The notes: generated by a model from the letters alone, not told the origin. A stretch of 64,000 bases of DNA from Deltaproteobacteria bacterium (GCA_024280455.1 JAJRQC010000095.1:1-64000); one strand, 5' to 3'; shown: positions 9,186 through 18,128, counted from the stretch's first letter. Made by a program: numbers and translations.

Positions 9186-10937
9186 ATGGCAAAACATAAA
9201 ATGATATACTCGACTTTGGCTGTTGCGCTGGATGCGGAATACAGAACAGATGATTTGAAGAAACTGGCAGCGCTGATCTGCCCGAAGGTGCCGGCCAGAA
9301 AAACTGAGCGAATTGAGCTCATTACCAATACTTTTTTTAAAGATCTGAAAAATATTTACGGCCAACTTTCTCCTCTTGGCCAACATGCCGTATCGGAAAC
9401 CGTTCACACGTGGGGCGGCATATTTGAAGATCGAATGTTTGTCAATAAATACTATGCTTCACCCTACACTCAGTCAAAGGACATGGGTGAACAGATAGTG
9501 AATTTGATTTATCTCTTTCTGATTGCCGGACATATCCCAAAGGACCTGCTGGCACAATTAAAGGATATTGCCCCTCTTCCCCCAGAGGGTGAAATTCAAT
9601 ACCTGGAAGGTATTTCCGAGGAGTATTTTTTTGATAAGGACTCAACTATCCGGGAAACCTCCAGGCCTGCCCTGGAGAATATGGCTACTTTTTTGAACCT
9701 TGTTGCTGACAAAAAAATCAGAGTCAGTGCAAAAACAGGCCGGGCAACAGCGGCAACAATCAAAAAGATGAATGAACTGCTTTATGATGGAGACTGGTAT
9801 GACGACGAAAACGACATGGGGCCGATGCAATCTTTTGCCTGGCCGCTTTTGCTTCAGGGAGGCAAGCTTGCAAGGCTGGATGGTTCTTTTTTGCAACTTA
9901 CTCCGGCGGGACGTAAAGCCCTGAAAAAGGACTTGGCAGGTGGCATCAAGACTGCCTGGCAACGATGGGAAAAAACTAAAATAATAGATGAATTTTCCAG
10001 GGTTACAGCCATAAAAGGACAAAAATCAAGCCGAGGTAGAACCATGACCAGTCCTGTCAAGCGTCGGCCGATGATAAATAATCTTCTTGAAGATCTGGAA
10101 CCCGGTAAATGGATTGCGGTGGAGGAACTTGACCGCGTTATACAAACGACGTCTTTATATTCATTCAACATGGTGAATTATGATTGGAAACTGTATTTTC
10201 TCGATCAACATTACGGACATCTTGACTATAATGATACCTGGCCGCTTTTACAATTTCGCTACCTGCTTGTCTACCTGCTGGAATATTGCGCAACCCTTGG
10301 CCTGATTGATGTGGTGTATAAAAAACCAACAGGAGCAAGATCTGATGATTACAGGTCATGCTGGGGTACCGATGAATTACCCTATCTCAGCCATTGTGAC
10401 GGCCTGGAATATATAAGGGTCAATGAGCTCGGAGCTTATGTCCTGGGGCATACCGATACGTATGAGGTGAGAAATGATGCAACTGATCTCTTTGCCTTTG
10501 AGAAAACCGACCTCGTCTTTATCGGCAACGAAAGAATCCCACCGGGGCAGGCTCTTTACCTGGAAAAAATCGCTGAACAAAAAGAAATTGATCGGTGGAG
10601 ATTGTCGACTTCATCCCTGCTGTCGGCAATACATAACGGAGAGAGCCTTGTTGACATCAAAACAATGCTTGCGTCCTCTTCTTCGATGGAATTCAGCAAA
10701 GAGATTGAACTCCTTTTTAGGAAGGTTAAACAACGTTCCTCTGCTTTTATTGATGTCGGTACAACAACCTTGATCGAATGCAGCCCGGAATCCCGCAAGC
10801 AAGCCTTGACCCATAAAGAAATAAGCCGTCTCTGCCTGCCCGCGGGAGAGAAACATCTTGCAATCCTCCCCGGCAAAGAGGAGGTGTTTGCCAGGGCACT
10901 GCAATCAGCCGGTTTTATCATCGGCAGCAAAAAATAA
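9186..10937 (+). CDS. Uncharacterised 583-aa protein divergent from the SNF2 helicase
   Basis: I do not recognise this family. No signal peptide or membrane segment is visible, so it is probably cytosolic. Residues ~20-50 (DDLKKLAALI...RKTERIELI) resemble a SAP/HeH-like helix-extended-helix, a fold that often binds DNA. The middle is rich in aromatic and charged residues. The end (LAILPGKEEVFARALQSAGF) recalls the C-terminal parts of helicase-associated proteins such as those with XPB-like N-terminal domains; that resemblance is weak. The start ATG at 9186 has only a poor Shine-Dalgarno site. Codon use is AT-leaning, like the SNF2 gene, and the shared control region suggests the two work together. 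A DNA-repair or defence role would be inference only. Confidence 0.75.
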   Translation: MAKHKMIYSTLAVALDAEYRTDDLKKLAALICPKVPARKTERIELITNTFFKDLKNIYGQLSPLGQHAVSETVHTWGGIFEDRMFVNKYYASPYTQSKDMGEQIVNLIYLFLIAGHIPKDLLAQLKDIAPLPPEGEIQYLEGISEEYFFDKDSTIRETSRPALENMATFLNLVADKKIRVSAKTGRATAATIKKMNELLYDGDWYDDENDMGPMQSFAWPLLLQGGKLARLDGSFLQLTPAGRKALKKDLAGGIKTAWQRWEKTKIIDEFSRVTAIKGQKSSRGRTMTSPVKRRPMINNLLEDLEPGKWIAVEELDRVIQTTSLYSFNMVNYDWKLYFLDQHYGHLDYNDTWPLLQFRYLLVYLLEYCATLGLIDVVYKKPTGARSDDYRSCWGTDELPYLSHCDGLEYIRVNELGAYVLGHTDTYEVRNDATDLFAFEKTDLVFIGNERIPPGQALYLEKIAEQKEIDRWRLSTSSLLSAIHNGESLVDIKTMLASSSSMEFSKEIELLFRKVKQRSSAFIDVGTTTLIECSPESRKQALTHKEISRLCLPAGEKHLAILPGKEEVFARALQSAGFIIGSKK

Positions 10938-10968
10938 TAGACTTGATCGTGGAATTGCTACTATAGTA

Positions 10969-10994
10969 GATAACATCCTCCGCAGGATGTTATC
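10969..10994. terminator. Hairpin between convergent genes
   Basis: Perfect 11-bp stem, GATAACATCCT at 10969-10979 and AGGATGTTATC at 10984-10994, with a 4-nt loop. It lies between the convergent 583-aa gene and the DEAD-box gene, where a two-way terminator is expected. Neither side carries a clear T-run, so efficiency is uncertain. Confidence 0.5.
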
Positions 10995-11026
10995 TCTGTG
11001 GTGGGTCAAAAAAAATCGTCGTAAAA

Positions 11027-12736
11027 CTATGCCGCCTTATTGAACCTGCGACCTTTTGACACCCGCTTTCCGCCCGCTTTAGGACGACTTGCGCCCCGGT
11101 TCTCCCGGGCAACCTCAATGGAAACGGTTTTGCCGTTGATCGTCATATGCTGAAAGGCATCGAGTATCTGGGGAGTAAACCTGCTTTCGGCCTCCAGCAG
11201 AACAGAGTTACGCATGATATCAATCTTGCCGACTTTGATCCGGCCGATCCCGGAGGCATCATTAATCTTGCCCAGCAGTCCCTGGGGCATAACACCGTCA
11301 CGCCTGCCGACATTCAGGAAAAAACGGGTAAACTGCTGTTTGTCTCCGCCTGATGAATAGGACTCTCGTCGCGGTTGTCCTGTTTTGACTGGTCGCCGTT
11401 GTGCCTTTTCACTCACATTGAGGTCAGGAGCATATTTATAGTATTCCAGGAAACGGTTAAACTCGCGGGAAACAAATTTTTTAATCAGCTCTTCACGATC
11501 CAGATGGGCAAATTTTTCTGCAATCTCTGTATACAGCGGATCAATCTGCTCATGATCCACCTCAACCTTGGTCACCACATCAACCAGACTGACCAGCTGA
11601 TTTTTACAGACCTCCTGACCAGTCGGAATACGGCATTGTTTAAATTTCTTTTTGAGATTTTTCTCAATCTGTCTGATCTTGTAGCGTTCTTTTGCCAAAA
11701 CCAGGGCAACCGAAATCCCGGTTCGGCCGGCCCGGCCGGTTCGGCCGCTTCTATGAGTATAGCTGGCAGCATCGTCGGGTAGATTGAAATTGATCACATG
11801 GGTCAGGTCATTGACATCCAGACCGCGGGCGGCAACATCGGTTGCCACCAGGATCTGTAGGTTCTTACTGCGAAATTTCTTCATGACCTGATCGCGCTGG
11901 GCCTGGGTTAACTCACCGTGGAGGGCATCGGCATTGTAGCCGTCCTGGATCAGTTTACTCGCGACTTCATTGGTCTCCCGTCGGGTCCGGCAGAAAATAA
12001 TTGAATAGTTATCAGGGCTATTGTCGACGATTCGCTTGAGAGCAGGGTAGCGATTTCCGATATGCACCATGTAGTAGTCATGGCGTACATTTTCGGCACC
12101 AGCATTCATCCGGCCAATGGTCAGCTCAACCGGGTCGGACATGTACCGGCGGGAAATCGACTTAACTTCTTTTGACATGGTGGCTGAGAACAACCAGGTA
12201 TTTTTCTCTGCCGGCGTCTGGGCAAGAATGGCGTTTAACTCTTCCTGAAACCCCATTTGCAGCATTTCATCCGCCTCATCAAAGACAACACACTGGACAG
12301 CGGAGATGTCGACCCGACCGCGCTTGATCAAATCGTTCAGACGCCCCGGAGTGGCAACGATAATCTGTACACCTTTACGCAGGGCCCTGATCTGCTGGTC
12401 AATACTTGAACCGCCATATATCGGCAGCACGTTGAGCCCTTTGATGAATTTAGAAAAAACTGCAAGATCCCCGGCGACCTGCATGCACAGTTCACGGGTG
12501 GGACAGAGGATCAGACTTTGCGTTTTCCTGCTCCTGCTGTCTGTCAGCTGAATGAGGGGGATACCGAAAGCTGCAGTTTTTCCAGTTCCGGTCTGGGCCA
12601 GAGCGACCAGATCAACCTGTTGCTCAAGCATTAAGGGGATAACCTGGGACTGAACGGGGGTGGGATCTTCAAAACCTAATGATAACAACGACTTAAGAAT
12701 ATCGTCATTAATGCCTAGCTCTACAAATGTTTTCAT
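11027..12736 (-). CDS. DEAD-box RNA helicase, DeaD/CsdA type
   Basis: A 569-aa ATP-dependent RNA helicase that would unwind structured RNA during ribosome assembly or mRNA decay, notably in the cold. The Q-motif is at the N-terminus (FVELGI...GFEDPTPVQSQ), Walker A AQTGTGKT near residue 47, PTREL near 83, DEAD near 153, SAT near 184 and HRSGRTGRAGR near 330. Residues ~462-535 look like the DbpA/CsdA RNA-binding domain (RFFLNVGRRDGV). The tail is Arg/Lys-rich (RPKAGGKRVSKGRRF), typical of DeaD. The start ATG at 12736 has AGGA 8 nt upstream, with a perfect dyad directly before that. The long leader suggests post-transcriptional control, as in csdA. Confidence 0.93.
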   Translation of the reverse strand: MKTFVELGINDDILKSLLSLGFEDPTPVQSQVIPLMLEQQVDLVALAQTGTGKTAAFGIPLIQLTDSRSRKTQSLILCPTRELCMQVAGDLAVFSKFIKGLNVLPIYGGSSIDQQIRALRKGVQIIVATPGRLNDLIKRGRVDISAVQCVVFDEADEMLQMGFQEELNAILAQTPAEKNTWLFSATMSKEVKSISRRYMSDPVELTIGRMNAGAENVRHDYYMVHIGNRYPALKRIVDNSPDNYSIIFCRTRRETNEVASKLIQDGYNADALHGELTQAQRDQVMKKFRSKNLQILVATDVAARGLDVNDLTHVINFNLPDDAASYTHRSGRTGRAGRTGISVALVLAKERYKIRQIEKNLKKKFKQCRIPTGQEVCKNQLVSLVDVVTKVEVDHEQIDPLYTEIAEKFAHLDREELIKKFVSREFNRFLEYYKYAPDLNVSEKAQRRPVKTGQPRRESYSSGGDKQQFTRFFLNVGRRDGVMPQGLLGKINDASGIGRIKVGKIDIMRNSVLLEAESRFTPQILDAFQHMTINGKTVSIEVARENRGASRPKAGGKRVSKGRRFNKAA

Positions 12737-12900
12737 GATACATGTCCTTTCACGTGCACACGTGAGTAAGTTGTTCAGCGTAAATTACCTGAACTTAGCG
12801 AGTCAGCTATATAATCAACGCAACCTGAGAGAGGAACCATCTCTTGATGATCTCTCTATTTTCTGGGAAATAGATACCGAGCCCCTCGGTTGAGTCACTG
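12737..12900 (-). promoter_or_regulatory. Structured 5' leader of the DEAD-box gene
   Basis: About 250 bp upstream of the helicase gene (12737-12986) carry no gene. They contain three perfect dyads: TCACGTG-CA-CACGTGA at 12750-12765, immediately upstream of the ribosome site; CTATTT-6 nt-AAATAG at 12856-12873; and ACCGAG-CCC-CTCGGT at 12876-12890. Cold-shock helicase genes in other bacteria have long folded leaders, so a similar role is plausible but unproven. Confidence 0.4.
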
Positions 12901-12986
12901 AACTCCCGCTATACCTTCCATGCGACGCTCTTTCGATCCATCTACCACATACAATAAACAAGAATATATCCCAGCACTGCCTGCGC

Positions 12987-13029
12987 ATAAAAAAACCGTG
13001 CAATCAAGTACAAGATGATTGCGCGGTTT
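12987..13029 (-). terminator. Rho-independent terminator of the cupin gene
   Basis: On the minus strand a 14-nt arm (AAACCGCGCAATCA) pairs with TGATTGCACGGTTT across a 9-nt loop and runs straight into eight T residues. This is a textbook intrinsic terminator about 110 nt after the cupin stop codon. Confidence 0.85.
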
Positions 13030-13140
13030 GTCAGAGCAGTCTCTTATGATAATATTATATCAGAATGTACTTTTTACTCCATATCCACAATAAAGCAAGC
13101 TGTTTTTTGGACAGGTCGGTCGGGAAGGTCTCAAAATTCG

Positions 13141-13458
13141 TCAAATCGGCGGGGCAATGTGGACCACGATCCGCATGTCCGTGTCGGCCCGAACCCCATG
13201 GGGTTCACGGATATCACAGACCAGCATATCACCGACCTTTGCCGGCATGGTTTCCTCATTATCGGCAAGAAAAGCACCTTCACCCTCAATCACCAGGATA
13301 CTGACCTGACCGTCGAGGTCGTGACTGTGGACCGGAAAGATCGACCCGCCCATAATGTTAAAATTCAAAATCTTAAAATGTTCCGAATCGTGCAAAATAA
13401 TACTTTTCATGCCGAGTGGATTGAATTCCCTGGTTTGATCAAGTTCTATTTTTTTCAT
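13141..13458 (-). CDS. Small cupin-domain protein
   Basis: A 105-aa single-domain cupin. The two cupin motifs are visible: motif 1 around FPVHSHDLDGQVSILVIEGE and motif 2 around VGDMLVCDIREPHGVRA. Metal-ligand candidates are the two His and the Gln in HSHDLDGQ plus His in EPHG. Cupins of this size are small-molecule binders or enzymes, and the substrate cannot be told from sequence. The gene begins directly where an AI-2E transporter remnant ends and stops before a strong terminator, so it is probably expressed alone. Confidence 0.85.
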   Translation of the reverse strand: MKKIELDQTREFNPLGMKSIILHDSEHFKILNFNIMGGSIFPVHSHDLDGQVSILVIEGEGAFLADNEETMPAKVGDMLVCDIREPHGVRADTDMRIVVHIAPPI

Positions 13459-13577
13459 ACTCTCTCCTCTGTTATTGGATTGGTTTGGTAATATATTACG
13501 TGACCTGAACAGTTACTTGTTTTATTGCCGGCCAACAGTCTCCGCCTCACCGTTTGAACCAGGAAGCAGGGCGATAT

Positions 13578-13727
13578 GGGGGGGGGGAACCCTTTACTCC
13601 TCAGCCAATACAACGGAGGGGCGCAGATAATGGCAAGAAAAGACGCTAAGAGAAAGGGCATCAGAATGGATTTTGCCGCCATGATACCGGCAACGACAAC
13701 GACAAAGGCGGCAAGATGAATCAACAT
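13578..13727 (-). pseudogene. Remnant of an AI-2E family (PerM-like) transporter
   Basis: About 48 residues match the N-terminal membrane segment of AI-2E/UPF0118 exporters (AAKSILMPFLLASFLAIICA, then LYWLRSKGF). The match stops at a run of ten G residues at 13578-13587. After that the frame continues to 13455 with unrelated sequence and ends at the cupin start. Family members are normally ~350 aa, so more than 80% of the gene is gone. Confidence 0.7.
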
Positions 13728-13831
13728 ACAGTTTCCTGAAAAAGATGAATGATATTTCACTCTAACATGTGAGTGCCCATTCCGTCAATTCCGGGAAACA
13801 GTGACGCAGACGATATACGATCGGCTTCCCG

Positions 13832-14728
13832 TTATCTTTTGTGCAGCAGGGGATAGAGCTGCGAGAGCAGCATGCCGCCCAGCATCAATCCGCAGCCGGT
13901 CAAGCCTCTGGCGGAGAGAACCTCTGCCAGCAGCCACCAGCCGCCAATCGCAGCAAAAACAGCCTCCAGACTGAGCAGAATGGCGGCATGGGCAGGGTGG
14001 GCCCGACGTTGAGCAACCACCTGCAGGGTATACCCGATACCGACCGAACAGAGACCACCGTAGAGAATGGGAATGGCGGCATCGGCAATGGCCTGCACGG
14101 TGGTTGCCTCTATGACTGCGGCAACCAGCAGGCTGAACAGCCCGCAAAACAGAAACTGGACCATGGCAAGCCGAACCGGATAGGTTCGCGGGGACAGATA
14201 CCCCAGCAGCAGAACATGGAGAGCCCAGAACACGGCCCCGATCAACACCAGCAGATCACCTTTATTTATTGAAAAATCCGCCTGAACGCTGAGCAGATAC
14301 ATGCCAACGGCGGCAAGCAGAGCGCCGATCCAGGTGCCGATCCCTGTCCTCTGTCCCAGAAACAGGCCGAAGATGGGAACAAAAATCACATACAGGCCGG
14401 TAATAAAGCCAGCCTTACCGGCGGAGGTGTACAACAGGCCGATCTGCTGCAGGGTGGCGCCGGCAAACAGGATCACCCCGGCCGGAAATCCGGCCTTCAA
14501 TGCACTGATTTTCGGCAACTGGTCAACGGTTCTGCTTCGATGAACACGCAAGGCCAACGGCAGAAGACAAAGCCCCCCGAGAAGGAAACGAATACCGTTA
14601 TAGGTGTAGGGACCGACATGCTCCATGCCCGCTATTTGGGCAACAAACCCAAAACCCCATATCAAGGCGACAAGCAATAAAAGCAGGTCCGCAGTCACGG
14701 TCTTCTGTTTTTCTCCTTGCATTCTCAC
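13832..14728 (-). CDS. EamA-family (DMT) membrane transporter
   Basis: A 298-aa inner-membrane protein with about ten hydrophobic segments in two repeats of five, the standard EamA/RhaT/YdcZ layout. Signatures include LIWGFGFVAQ in the first helix and GAVFWALHVLLLGYLS opening the second half. Such proteins export or import small metabolites such as amino acids, purines or sugars; the substrate is unknown. The frame opens with GTG at 14728, five nt after AGGA; the ATG two codons later is equally possible. The gene stands alone. Confidence 0.9.
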   Translation of the reverse strand: MRMQGEKQKTVTADLLLLLVALIWGFGFVAQIAGMEHVGPYTYNGIRFLLGGLCLLPLALRVHRSRTVDQLPKISALKAGFPAGVILFAGATLQQIGLLYTSAGKAGFITGLYVIFVPIFGLFLGQRTGIGTWIGALLAAVGMYLLSVQADFSINKGDLLVLIGAVFWALHVLLLGYLSPRTYPVRLAMVQFLFCGLFSLLVAAVIEATTVQAIADAAIPILYGGLCSVGIGYTLQVVAQRRAHPAHAAILLSLEAVFAAIGGWWLLAEVLSARGLTGCGLMLGGMLLSQLYPLLHKR

Positions 14729-14908
14729 GGTTGTCCTGTTTTTTTATGAGGTCTGAAGATGGCCTGATCCGGGAAAAAGCAGGGGCATGGGAAACGCCCG
14801 CTTTACAGTGCATCCAATTCCACACCCCGCACACCTGCAGGAAAATCCAGGAAAGGTACCCATTTCCCTGAAAAAAAGCTGTAAAGAAAAAGACCGTCGG
14901 AGAACCCT

Positions 14909-15412
14909 ATGAAAAATAGAATTCCAGCTCTTGTAGCAATCATCTGCGCCCTTTTCCTGCTTGCCGGCTGCGGTGGCAAAGACAGTGACCTTACGGCCTA
15001 TAAAGGCACGGCCTACCCTCCGACTACCAAAGTGAAGTATATTTATCTGTCGTCACAGGCTGCTCCCGCCTGCAGAGTTTTTGCCGAACTGCTGGTTACC
15101 CTGCCAGCCGCAATGAGTGGTGAGATGATGCGAGAACAACTCGGAACTGAGGCAAAAAAACGCGGCGCCGACATGGTCCTCATCGGCCAGAGTCGTCAGA
15201 TGGAGGATGACGAAGGGGTCAGCTTTGTCTATTACGGACCGCAGAAGGAATATCTCTGTAATGAACAGTGGTGCGGCTGGAAGTTCGGCTACGATGCCTG
15301 GGAAGAACAGGGTGACTTTGTCAATATCGGTTTTAAGGAATGGGGCAATGAAAACGTCTCGTTCGAATTTCCCGTCATGCTGCAAGCCGCCTTTCTCCAC
15401 TGCGGAAAGTAA
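14909..15412 (+). CDS. Predicted outer-membrane lipoprotein
   Basis: A 167-aa protein with a lipoprotein signal peptide ending in LLAGC, so Cys21 would be lipidated. GGAG precedes ATG 14909 by a normal distance. The mature part has a conserved-looking stretch (RGADMVLIGQSRQ) like that in small lipoproteins of the 'UPF/DUF with ADMV' type, and several further cysteines (CNEQWCGW, HCGK) that could form disulfides. Function is unknown. It is followed by an 8-bp hairpin. Confidence 0.8.
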   Translation: MKNRIPALVAIICALFLLAGCGGKDSDLTAYKGTAYPPTTKVKYIYLSSQAAPACRVFAELLVTLPAAMSGEMMREQLGTEAKKRGADMVLIGQSRQMEDDEGVSFVYYGPQKEYLCNEQWCGWKFGYDAWEEQGDFVNIGFKEWGNENVSFEFPVMLQAAFLHCGK

Positions 15413-15415
15413 ACA

Positions 15416-15438
15416 CCCACCAGTTAAGAGCTGGTGGG
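15416..15438 (+). terminator. Hairpin after the lipoprotein gene
   Basis: CCCACCAG-7 nt-CTGGTGGG, four nt after the stop codon. The T-tract is absent, so it may be a weak terminator or a 3' stabiliser. Confidence 0.5.
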
Positions 15439-15461
15439 CTAAATTCGCCTACGAGACTAAT

Positions 15462-15506
15462 AAAAAAAAGGCTGCAGCCGGTATTTTACCAGACCGCCCG
15501 CAAGCC
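15462..15506 (-). terminator. Rho-independent terminator of the AAA ATPase gene
   Basis: On the minus strand GGCTTGC pairs with GCAGCC (one bulge), with an inner GGTA/TACC pairing, followed by eight T residues at 15469-15462. The stem overlaps the last codons of the ATPase gene. Confidence 0.65.
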
Positions 15507-17741
15507 TTTCTTTTTTCGGACCTGGTCAATTCGACGTTCCAGCTCCACCCGCCACTGGGCATGGATACGGGCGGCGGAAGGGGCGATGAGCTCGGGCAGG
15601 CCGTAGACCAGACGATCAGCCGCCCGGCTGGCCTCGATAACCGCCTCGATCGAGCGGGCCCCGAATTTATAGTCAGCCAGCAACAGCCTGAGCAGCAGGC
15701 CCGAGGTCTTGCGGGCCGCTGTTTTCCAATGGGTCTGCATCTGGTGAGCAATGATAAAGGCCCGCTTTAACAAAATCCGCCGCAACTCCTCCAACTCGTC
15801 TTCGGATGCTGAATCCCTGAGCAGATGCTCCGGCACCTCGATGCCGTCGATATCGAGCACCACCCTGAGCCGACTCATGAAGTCGGGGATCTTCAGGGTT
15901 TTTGCCAGCTGCAGATCTTTGGGGTCGCCGGGAGTGAGCAGGTCTTCCATCCCCTGCCAGCTCGCCTTGACCCCACCGGCAAAGACAAAGATCGCCCGAC
16001 CGATATGGTAGGGAATACCATGGACATAGGTGACCCCATCCTGCATGGAGGGGAGAAAATAGCGAAGATAGCCGAATTCGTAGTCATCATAACGGCAGTC
16101 AAATTCATCCCAGAACGCTATCGGCACCTTACCCTGGGCCACTGAGGCCCGGATGGGATCTATGGCGGAATTAATTTCATCGGGACTTGCAAACTGAGTC
16201 AGGTTAAACTCAAAAAAATCAAAGGGACTGCCTTCATGATGTTTGGCAATCTCACCGGCCACCTGTTTGACGGCAAAAGACTTGCCCGAACCGGGAGGAC
16301 CGAACACGCCGATACACAGAGGACGCAGGACCGAGTCCTTGGACACATACGAACTCATAACGTTGTGGAGGGTAATCACCGGATCAATCTCGGCCGGATC
16401 AGTCGTCCGCAGGTGACCGAGCTGGAAGATGGGCAGGTTATCAAATCCGGTGCCCTTGTTGACCTCTTCCTTCAAATAATGCAGGACTGTGACAATGGTA
16501 TCAAGATAGTCGTACCCCAGTGAGGTTTTCCCTGCCCCCTGTTGTACCTGACGTTTACGAAAAAAAGTGCGCAGGGCCTTTTTCTTTTTCTCGCCCCAGA
16601 TCTGGCTGGCCACCAGTTCCAGGGTGGAATCGAAATCAGCGGAAAAGGCCGGCAGTTCAACAAAGGCCGGATCGTCCCGGTTTTCCAGAAAAGAACAGGG
16701 CGATCCATCCGGATAGGTGGAGGAAAAATCCAGGTCCGGGAATTCCAGACCATTGTTAAATGAATACCCCTGCTCATAGAGAATCTTCCAGTTGAGCAGG
16801 ATCCTCTTGGAAAAATCGTAAAAATAGTTCCGGCAGAACTCAAAGCCGTTAAAGCGTATACAGTCCATGGTCAGCATAGAGGTAACCATGGTATCATAAC
16901 AGGGCACCGAACCGCGATGCCGCGGTGAACTCTTTTCCGGCAGAAACCCTTTGCGATAGCGAAAATACGTACCGCCCGGGCCCACGTACAGAATTCCGTG
17001 AGGAAACATCTCGACAATAACGTGGCAGAGAAAACAATTTTTATTTTCATCCCAGATCCCGACTTCCGGGGTCCGCAAGGCCCGCAGACACATGGCAACA
17101 ATAGTTTCCCAGTTCACCGAAGCATCCATCTCCATGCGGGTGGTTTCCAGGTCGGATAAGCGGCAGAAAAGGGTAAACTTGTCTTTAAGCAGACCAGCCC
17201 ATTTGTGCCAGTGGGCGACCGAGATGCCGATGGCGATGCACCAGAATCCCGGGTTCAGGTCCATCAGATCCTCACAGACCTGGGGCGGGACTCCGGAATC
17301 ATCGATCAGGACAATACCGTTGTTGCCGCCGATAACATCAAGACTGTTTTCGGCAATGACAAAGGGATCGCCCCCGGCTCCCCGTCCCTCGGCCGGAAGC
17401 ATCTGGTTGACTACGAACCAGCCCTGGTTGGGGTTTTGTGCGGTACCGGTCGATCGTTTGCGAAATATCTGATAGACCTCCTTTTCCGTACCATAGGCCA
17501 GGGAATGAATCTTCGGTGTCAACTCGGAGGTTGTCAGATACGAGGCCAGCCAGGTCAGACATTCCTCCATCCGTCCATTTTCCACCGCAACCTTACCGGC
17601 AAGCAGTTCTATATCATCGCCGGGGTTATAGCCATAGGCGGGCAGACTGCCTTCTTCAAGCAGGCTGACCTCCTTGACCGGCAGGTTGTAAATTTTAACA
17701 TTGGAACCAAGAAGCAGGATTTTCGGCGAAGAATCAATCAT
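15486..17741 (-). CDS. AAA ATPase with a large N-terminal domain, possibly PfkB-like
   Basis: A 751-aa cytosolic protein. The C-terminal third is an AAA ATPase: Walker A GVFGPPGSGKS near residue 480, Walker B PIAFWDEFD near 540, then a sensor-type stretch and an arginine-rich helical lid. The N-terminal ~300 residues show a pattern I associate with PfkB-type sugar-kinase folds: KILLLGSN at the start, a GIVLIDDSG strand near 145, a CRLSDLE...NWETIV stretch near 195, and GILYVGPGGTYFRYR near 255 followed by a Pro/Gly loop. This resemblance is tentative; catalytic kinase residues are not evident, so ligand sensing is more likely than catalysis. No partner gene is adjacent. It could be a stress or defence ATPase; nothing in the sequence proves it. 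Confidence 0.8.
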   Translation of the reverse strand: MIDSSPKILLLGSNVKIYNLPVKEVSLLEEGSLPAYGYNPGDDIELLAGKVAVENGRMEECLTWLASYLTTSELTPKIHSLAYGTEKEVYQIFRKRSTGTAQNPNQGWFVVNQMLPAEGRGAGGDPFVIAENSLDVIGGNNGIVLIDDSGVPPQVCEDLMDLNPGFWCIAIGISVAHWHKWAGLLKDKFTLFCRLSDLETTRMEMDASVNWETIVAMCLRALRTPEVGIWDENKNCFLCHVIVEMFPHGILYVGPGGTYFRYRKGFLPEKSSPRHRGSVPCYDTMVTSMLTMDCIRFNGFEFCRNYFYDFSKRILLNWKILYEQGYSFNNGLEFPDLDFSSTYPDGSPCSFLENRDDPAFVELPAFSADFDSTLELVASQIWGEKKKKALRTFFRKRQVQQGAGKTSLGYDYLDTIVTVLHYLKEEVNKGTGFDNLPIFQLGHLRTTDPAEIDPVITLHNVMSSYVSKDSVLRPLCIGVFGPPGSGKSFAVKQVAGEIAKHHEGSPFDFFEFNLTQFASPDEINSAIDPIRASVAQGKVPIAFWDEFDCRYDDYEFGYLRYFLPSMQDGVTYVHGIPYHIGRAIFVFAGGVKASWQGMEDLLTPGDPKDLQLAKTLKIPDFMSRLRVVLDIDGIEVPEHLLRDSASEDELEELRRILLKRAFIIAHQMQTHWKTAARKTSGLLLRLLLADYKFGARSIEAVIEASRAADRLVYGLPELIAPSAARIHAQWRVELERRIDQVRKKKGLRAVW

Positions 17742-17800
17742 GGCGGGAATCCGATATGCTGTTAACTATGGACTGTAGAAAACACCAGCGCCTTCTACAT

Positions 17801-17833
17801 GCTCTACCGGCTTTTAAAAAAAACCGGTAGAGC
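17801..17833. terminator. Long hairpin between the cyd locus and the ATPase gene
   Basis: GCTCTACCGG at 17801-17810 pairs with CCGGTAGAGC at 17824-17833, and the TTTT/AAAA inside extends the stem to about 14 bp with one bulged C. It lies 75 nt beyond the 30-aa gene, in the right place to end the cyd transcript, although no external T-tract follows. Confidence 0.5.
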
Positions 17834-17907
17834 AAGGCACTGATGCGTACAACCGGGTGATCGGCAGCGAGGAGGACAAACCGCTCACCCGGGAAGGATG
17901 CGTAATT

Positions 17908-18000
17908 CTACAACAGGTCAATTTTTTCCAGGACAATCAGCGAAACCCTGTATGAAACAACGATCAGGGCCACCCAGGATAACAGTAAAAAAGCAGTCAT
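17908..18000 (-). CDS. 30-aa single-span membrane peptide of the cyd locus (CydX-like role)
   Basis: A tiny gene that standard gene finders would miss. ATG at 18000 is preceded on the minus strand by TGGAG with 8 nt spacing. The product opens MTAFLLLSWVALIVV, continues with a SYR turn and a second hydrophobic stretch (SLIVL), and ends EKIDLL; essentially the whole peptide is one membrane helix. Bd oxidases usually carry one such subunit (CydX/CydH/CydS) that stabilises the haem site, and short unnamed proteins sit next to cydAB in many anaerobes. It starts 128 nt after cydA ends. Orthology to E. coli CydX is not claimed; only the size, topology and position match. Confidence 0.65.
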   Translation of the reverse strand: MTAFLLLSWVALIVVSYRVSLIVLEKIDLL

Positions 18001-18128
18001 ATATTTTCTCCATAAAGTCTGTTTGCAGTCCGGTCGAGACAGCTGCCCCGGCGTCGGATCTTTTCGTTATCCCTGCACTCTCCAATACGGCCGCAGGGGA
18101 AAAGCATCATTCATCCATTCCTGCCGGT

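Noticed and set aside
13141-13458. Cupin as a fusion with the AI-2E remnant
   Set aside because: They are in different frames, and the cupin has its own start.
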